Source of the DNA: Lucifuga dentata
Taxonomy: Eukaryota; Chordata; Actinopteri; Ophidiiformes; Bythitidae
Direction: 5' to 3'
Length of the DNA stretch: 64,000 nucleotides
Assembly: GCA_014773175.1 (NCBI GenBank)
Contig: VXCM01000751.1
Coordinates: forward strand, 1-64,000
Shown here piece after piece: positions 57,401 to 64,000 of the stretch (positions within the stretch are counted from its first letter, which is position 1; every line of letters begins with the position of its first letter). The position numbers and the translations under genes are program-made. A model generated the notes under the pieces. That model did no database searches, had not been told where the DNA came from, and was given only the letters and a program-made list of their open reading frames with translations.

Positions 57401-60400
57401 TACACACAAACACACAAATGGAGAAATGCTTTCTTGTGAATTTGAGTAAATATCCCATCCAGAGGTGTTTGGTGTTTCCCAAACCATCTTGCGCTGTGTG
57501 AATTATCATGTACTGGCAGCTGTGTTTTGTTGTCCCTTCTCCAAGTCAAAACAAGTGCAAAAACAAGGTATTCAGTACTTTCTCACTCAGATTAATGCTG
57601 TTGGATAATATTAATATGTAACACATTTCTCACAATGGACAGAACAGTCATGAGTTCCACTTCAAGACTTATAAGGCAATCTCTGTACAAACCTGAAGAG
57701 AGAATGGACATCTTCACAATGAGACCAGCCCATCAGTTGACTTAATGTGTCTCAAGCAATATTTTATGCTGTTCTTATGCACTTAACAAATACAGTGACA
57801 CTTCATACATCTTTGTTTGCAGAGGGACTTTGGTGACAAACGTGTCTTTAGTGAAAGAAGAAGGAATGACTCGTATGCAGAGGAGGAGCCAGAGTGGTTC
57901 TCAGGAGGTCCCACAAGTCAGTCTGAGACAATTGAGCTCATTGGATTTGACGACAAAATCCTGGAAGATGACAAGCGCAGGTCCAAGCGATCAAGGAAGC
58001 GAACAGAGTCTGTGAAAGAAGGCATGTCAAAGTTATATTCAAAAGTGATGATTACAAGTACAGCAACATGATGCATTTTGGCCATTCAGAATGATTTTAA
58101 TTAATAACTGTTGTATTTTCCTGTGACCTGTTGCTATAGGCATGTATAAAATTCTGTCTTTGGCTGTGACATTTCTTTGTGTTTGAGTAATTTCTGTATG
58201 TCTACTACAGTGGAATGTAATGGTGGACAGGCCGAGGAGCAAGATGGGGTTTTGCAGTCTGCAGCTGATCAGGAGGTTCCTCACCATGATGTTCTGCCAG
58301 AGCAGTCAGCTGGAGATTTTGACTTCAATGAGTTCTTCAATCTGGAGAAGACCATGCCAGGATTGGCCTCTGTAAGTCCCGGAGCGCATGGATTGTTTTG
58401 TATGGGCCAGAGGTGTGCACAACAGGGGTGGTGTTTTAATTTACATTTTTTTTTTTTTAAAGTTTATTGGTGTGTGTGGGTTTTTTTTTTTTTGTTTTTA
58501 AATAAATGCTTATGCAGTACAGTTAAGCTAAAAAGTAGAGGCTGTCAGGTGTATCTTTTTCTCCCTCCAAACCAGACTTACGGCTTCAAACATACTTTTT
58601 TTTATTTATTTATTTATTTATTTATTTTAATGTATTTACACAAGTGTTACGAATATCTCTTTAAACTTAACACTTCTTAACTTTGGGTGAACTCCATGGC
58701 AGATTGTAGATTTTTGTACATGAGTACCTCTGCTGCACTGACTTGATGTGGCTGAATTGTGTGGGGTTGAGTATTGTCACTGAATGGTGCTCTTTCCCAA
58801 ATACTTTGCCAGTGGGTTACTGCATGGTGGTGAAGAAGGGTTTGAAAGGTTTCTCATAATATAACAAGCCAAATTTATGCCCATCATGATGTTACACCCG
58901 TTTAATTGGAGAAATGAAGTGAAAAATGAACATGGTAGGAACTGAAAGGAGAAAGTTGTGCACTGACTGGTTTGTAGCATTAACTGATCACAGGCCAGCA
59001 GTGTATCTAATGACACTGTCCTCAGTCTACTAGCACATTTTGTGCTAAAATCGATGGAAATCGCTCTAAACGTAAGTGCCACCTTTGTCTCAGCCTTCTG
59101 TCTACCCAGTTTTGCTTTACCCAGTTTTTCTTCACAAGCCTCTGTTTTTGTCTTGCAGATGATAGAGGATGTTTTGGGGGAGGGCCCTGTATCGGCGAGC
59201 CGCTTCAGTCAGTGGTTCTCCAGTAATTTGAGCCCTTCAGGCAGCCATTCCAGCAGTTTAAGGTCAACTCCCCATGAGGAGTTGGAAAAATTAGCAGGTA
59301 TGCTACCATGCTTTAAAACATTAAAAGGTGTTTTTAATATTTTCTCAAATTCCACAATTTGACATTGTTTTGCTCCCTGTAGGGTTTGAACGACACAGCT
59401 CCTTCCCTAGCCAGGGCCCTGCTCCATACTTCACACCTATTCAATCATCGGAGTGCAAGGAGAAGGTGGACATCCTGGAGCTTCTGCACAAGGCCAAAAT
59501 AGACCTGAAGCCTCTTCTCTCCACCCTGTCAGTCAACAAAGCTCGATTACGTGAAAGCAGTGAGTGCCAGTTCAGTGAAACACAGTGGAGTTGTACTGCA
59601 GCTATAGCCCTGTAAAAATCTGAAAGGCATCATCTACAAGAGAATTGGTTCTTTCAACAACATAACCCCCCACACCTTTTTCAAGCACATGGACAAGCAC
59701 AAGTACATTTGAGAAACTGTTTTCTGTGCCTGTAGAGGGATGAATTTGTTAAGTAATTTGAATGGTTCAAAGCAATATGCTCTTAATGTTCTGTATTTTT
59801 TTTTTTTTTTTTTTTTTTTTTATTGTTGGTGTTTGATCAGAGGATAAAGCACACATATTACACTGAAACTAAAATGCCTTGAAGTTTTTCTGAACACAAG
59901 TTTTGATTTGACAGTTTTGTCTGTCTTGTCCCCAGCTCACTCTGGAGTGGTGATGTCTCTGGAGGAGGTGGAGGGTGAAATGAAGGGGATGAAACTGGGG
60001 TCCGAATCTCAAACAAGGAAGGTGGCACCTCCACAGAGAGGGAATGGTACCCCCTTTATGGCTGAGCACTTAGAGGAGGCTTTAACGGGTGGTTCCATTG
60101 CTCGACCACGCGCACATGACACAGATATGTCGGCTTTTAATAAACTGGTCAGCAGCATGAAGGCAAGTGGAACTCTGCCAACTCACCCCAAAGCCAACAC
60201 AAACAGTGTGAGTATTTCTCTAAGAAAAGAAAGGAGGTTTTTGAAAGCTGTCTGCATTGTGCATGTTTACATTGGAGCAGGCATCTGTTCAAAACAAACC
60301 TGCTTCTGCATGGAAGTCATTTAATCTGACCCGAGATTAAGTCACCTATCAAAATCCATTGAGGCATGAGAAAACGATGGGCATAAATTTGCTTTTGAAC

Positions 60401-63400
60401 GGTCTTGGAGGTTTTGTTTTCCACCATGTATAAGATGTATCAAAGCTATAAGTGTTCTCTGTGCAAGTCAGATTCTAACACTTTATTTGTGAAATATTTA
60501 CAAATCCATCTCAGTGGGCTTACAATGTTGCAGTTTGGCAAGGCTTCAGAAAATATATTTCCTGCCTGAATTTGTTGTTGTCATGACAGATTACTGTTGA
60601 ATGTGTATCACATTGCCTTCTACAAACATTACATTGCTAAATGCCTGCTGGGATGAGGGTTTTTCAAGGACACAGTACTGTGTGAATGTGATTGATTTGC
60701 GCTTTCCTCAATGTATGTACCTGTACAGCTGCAGCAACCTTCAGACCAACTGCCTGAAACTCAGGTATCTGTTCAGCAGCAGAAAAACATATTCCAGGTG
60801 TGTATTGTCACTTTTATTCAGTCAGGTTAAGGCAATAACAAATATTTACTAATACCTCTCTAACAAATGGAAGCAGTAACATTTAAAGGTTTAGGTGTGG
60901 GTAAGGTATTGAGCTACATAGGTCTCCTGTGGTTAAAATGGTTTTAAATTCTCATAATGACTGATATCAAAACTTTGCAGATTTAATACTGTCTCCCAAT
61001 CAACAGCACATGGGTGGTGTTAGTGAGTGCAGATGAATGAATGTGCAAAATGGAATTAATTATGCGATTCAGCCTATTAAGAAAATTCATGCAGCATTGC
61101 ACCTTGTTTACATAAATGTATGTATGTGTTGAAGGAACTCCTCGGAGGTCAGGGTCCTCCTTGTAGTGGCTCCCCTACGTTACTTAGCAATCTGCTGGGA
61201 AGCTCAGAGCACCCAGCAACATCAGCACCTCTACATGGCCGACTACATAAGGCCCCTTCACCCCCGCTGTTTCCACAGAGGGCACCCTCACCTGACTACT
61301 TCCACAGTCGATTGCAACCTCCAGCAGGTAAGGCCACTGCAAAGGTGATGAGTAAGTGTCCAGCTTAAAGGACCATACTAGTGACTTTGCATGTTTGCCC
61401 CAATAAATACTACTGCATACATGTTACGTTACTGACGACCATTTTTCAAAAGATAAAACTGTATTTTAGTTTTTGTCGTTTATCTTAAATCCCCTAATCT
61501 TTCAAAATCAAATGTTCACTGTGATGGATTTCTTATCTTAATCACATTTCAAGTCTCTACAAGTTTATTTTTATATGGCACTGGAATGAACTGAAACCAA
61601 TGGCAGGCAGTAATGTAATGTATATGCAGGTTGTATATATTGGTCTCAAACATGCAAAATCACTGGTATGCTCCTCTTTTTTAAAAAAAAAAAAAAAAAA
61701 AAATGAGTATTGGTGAGGAAAATGGCTATAACACTAAAGAGAACAAGCCATCCCAAATCAAACTAATCAGTTAATCAAGATGGTGCAATACATTCTACAC
61801 TTCTAATCATTGGACAGGGTAGGACTGCCAACATGTCAAAGGCAGATGAATTTCCTTGGGTAGCCTCTTTTTCTGCTGGCCTGGAAGGACATGAAAAGTT
61901 TCCATACTGTTAGTGAGACAGTATCTAACATGTTTAAGTAGCATCAGTTTTTGTTGGAATGGTGTTGATGAGAAAAAGCTGCATCTAACAATTTCTCTCC
62001 ACTTCCTCTCAAGGATTTCCTGTTGGTCCTCAGTCCATGCTGCCTGAACAGTTTGCTGATGTGCACAGATCCATCAGCCCAGGACCCCCTACACAGCAGC
62101 AGGTCAGTTGAGATAGGCTTATATTGTATTAAATTGTGAAAAGTAGAGATTTTAATGTACATTTAATAAGTCGCAACATACTTTGGAGAAACCACTGGCT
62201 TTTGGTTTGGTGCCCCTTTCCGGTTTGCATAAATATAGATGTTATTTTCACATTCACAGATAAAGTACAGGCAGTAGCTTTACTTTACACACTTAATATT
62301 TGTGTTTTGTCTAGATGAGGGTGCTGTCTATGCCAGTGAATCACGCAGACCTGGACGCTCTGGCATTTCAGCAGGACCTTGCTCTGCATGGCCATCACCT
62401 GTTCCAGTCGAGCTACAACAAGCCACCACAGGACAAGTCATTTCGAAATAGGTTTGTTTTTAGTTATTCGTGATGTATTCGTGTGCTGATGTATACATCA
62501 AAATTAATTTAATAGTCTACCACACTGCTGTAAGTTTATCAGCTGTTTTATATGCATACTGTCACATTGGGGTATTTGGCTTGTTAGGTAATGTTAGTAA
62601 ATTAATACTGACAAATGTAGCTTATAGTCTATCTGCAACAATTTAATTTATTAAAAAATGCAAAATTAGTCTATACAATTTAAAAATATTTAGCTACATG
62701 TTGCATGTATTGTATTTTGTAGATTGTGTATCAAATGTCTGAAAAAAATATTGCAAATATCAGGAATCTTCAGTATTTGCTGTGTATTAATGAATGTGCT
62801 GCTTGTGATCCACAGGCAGCAGCGACTGAATTGCTCCCCTGGTCCAGGGCCTCAGTCTGCTGGAAGAAACTCTCCAGGCAATGCAGTCACCAGCATGGTG
62901 AGCTGAACTTTATTCCTGCTAACTACCATTACCTAAACTCAGAACAATGACAAAGAGGAGTTTGTAAACTTGCCTTTTCTCTGTAACTTCTGCACCAGTG
63001 GCTAGTTTTTACTGTAAAATATAACTACTGAGTATATGTATTGACAACACAGTCTACTGAGTTGTACAGTTACTAGTTTATTAGGTTTGCCTGCACAATC
63101 CAATGTAAAATAGCACAAGTTCTGCAATACATCTTATCTTTGTGACGCTTTATAATGTTCAGCCTTTATTGGCACTGAATCAGAGTGGTGTTTATTAAAC
63201 TCTGGTAATCTGAGGCCCTATTTAGTGATGGTACTGAATTATGTTATTATGAGAGGTGTTTCTAATATTTTGTTCCCCTGCAGTGTTGTTGTATTAATTG
63301 CATTGATTTGTACAGGCGTACCTAATAAAGTAGCTGCTGAACATAACTAGGTTACAGTCCATTCTAGCCCCATATCCCAAACACACACCTGAAGTTTTTT

Positions 63401-64000
63401 GTATGTATGCATTTGACAGTTGTCACCATCATTTACACCCACGTCTGTGATCCGCAAAATGTATGAGACGAAAGAAAAAAGCAGAGATGAACCAGTTAGT
63501 CGTCCAGAGACCAAGGAGGAGGCAGCACCACACTCCCAAGATGGTACAAAGCCTTTACTTGCCTACAGCTGGTTGATTTGTATTTAATTTGAGGTACTAG
63601 GAGTTTATAACATTGGGATTTGGGTTGGGCGATTACAGACAGCAGCTCCACTAACCTCTACCTGGAAACGATGGATGGGAATGCCTCACAGCCCACGGGG
63701 ACAAAGGCCTGCTCCTCTTCACTGTCCTCACAGACCGGGCCAGGCAAGGAGCAGGAGCGTCTCAGGCCAGGCACTACTGGACATCACACGCCTACCCTGG
63801 TATCTACAGGGACAGCCTCATCCTTCCCTCGTCCAATCTACCCAGTACCGCTTCTGTCTCACGTACCTATGGTGCGTCCTCCACCACCCCAGCTTCACCC
63901 TAACGTGGTGCAGCGAATGCTAGCGCAGGGTNATGGTGCGTCCTCCACCACCCCAGCTTCACCCTAACGTGGTGCAGCGAATGCTAGCGCAGGGTATCCA
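54451..64000 (+). CDS. eif4enif1: eIF4E transporter (4E-T), 3' end beyond window
   Basis: eIF4E-binding repressor and nucleocytoplasmic shuttling protein of P-bodies. Sixteen coding exons are visible: 54451-54537, 54626-54699, 56079-56206, 56591-56865, 57823-58021, 58211-58371, 59159-59297, 59383-59559, 59936-60207, 60729-60797, 61135-61327, 62014-62102, 62315-62451, 62816-62897, 63420-63543 and 63639 onward, about 833 residues (human about 985). The eIF4E-binding motif YTKEELL is at residues 27-33. WDPEKWHASLYP, LSPQRRSFGGGC, the DDX6-binding Cup homology block (ETIELIGFDDKILE) and a basic NLS (KRRSKRSRKR) follow. Then come FDFNEFFNLEK, MIEDVLGEG and HVPMVRPPPPQLHPNVVQR. The exon ending at 58021 seems to use a GC donor. 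The last exon holds an N with a duplicated 63 bp and is cut by the window end. Confidence 0.95.
55150..55183. repeat. T-run and G-run with N
   Basis: Low-complexity tract with an unresolved base at 55172, in an eif4enif1 intron. Confidence 0.85.
61365..61684 (+). mobile_element. TTAA-flanked MITE, copy F, internally deleted
   Basis: Both ends of the AGGACC family are present with a left TTAA, but the middle is shortened to about 320 bp in total. The right end runs into a T/A tract. It lies just inside an eif4enif1 intron, about 38 bp from the donor at 61327. Confidence 0.7.
63869..63995. repeat. Exact 63-bp direct duplication around an N, in eif4enif1 coding exon
   Basis: Positions 63869-63931 and 63933-63995 are identical with an N at 63932. 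Each copy encodes MVRPPPPQLHPNVVQRMLAQ. A true gene would have this block once. Probable assembly artefact. Confidence 0.9.

Overview
The window looks like nuclear DNA of a ray-finned (teleost) fish. It is AT-rich, its genes are split by short GT-AG introns, and its interspersed repeats are of kinds common in fish: an RTE-like LINE, an L1-like LINE, short TTAA-flanked inverted-repeat elements, and many CA, GA and ATAG microsatellites. I see no bacterial, CRISPR, tRNA or rRNA features. Exons were assembled by hand from splice signals, frame continuity and remembered vertebrate proteins.

Layout. 1-505: antisense LINE endonuclease fragment. 1081-2634 (-): 5' coding exons of an SLC6 transporter with a one-base frameshift. 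2.6-13.5 kb: gene-poor, repeat-rich DNA. 13.6-17.7 kb (-): frs3, adaptor of FGF receptor signalling. 18-23.9 kb: intergenic repeats and possible upstream exons. 23.9-25.3 kb (+): tspo. 26.3-28.4 kb (-): uqcc2. 28.5-29.2 kb (+): tomm6. 30.2-31.0 kb (+): intronless C1orf74 homologue. 32.6-34.0 kb (-): sirt4. 35.6-41.2 kb (-): two-lobed transferrin-like secreted protein. 41.8-52.5 kb (-): sfi1 (32 coding exons). 54.5 kb to window end (+): eif4enif1, cut off by the window edge.

Four neighbours (tspo, uqcc2, tomm6, sirt4) encode mitochondrial proteins. uqcc2 and tomm6 are head to head with only 127 bp between start codons, so they very probably share a promoter. sfi1 and eif4enif1 are also head to head, the arrangement I recall for mammals.

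The most interesting biology is the transferrin-like gene. All 17 exons splice into an open frame of about 729 residues, but in both lobes the tyrosine, histidine and anion-binding positions of classical transferrins are replaced and only the aspartate remains. It should keep the fold without ordinary iron binding. Other points are two probable GC-AG introns, a mobile-element family with TTAA target duplications inserted next to a splice donor, two LINE copies with perfect target-site duplications and identical protein tails, and four single-N gaps flanked by exact 63-67 bp duplications that look like assembly artefacts, two of them in exons.
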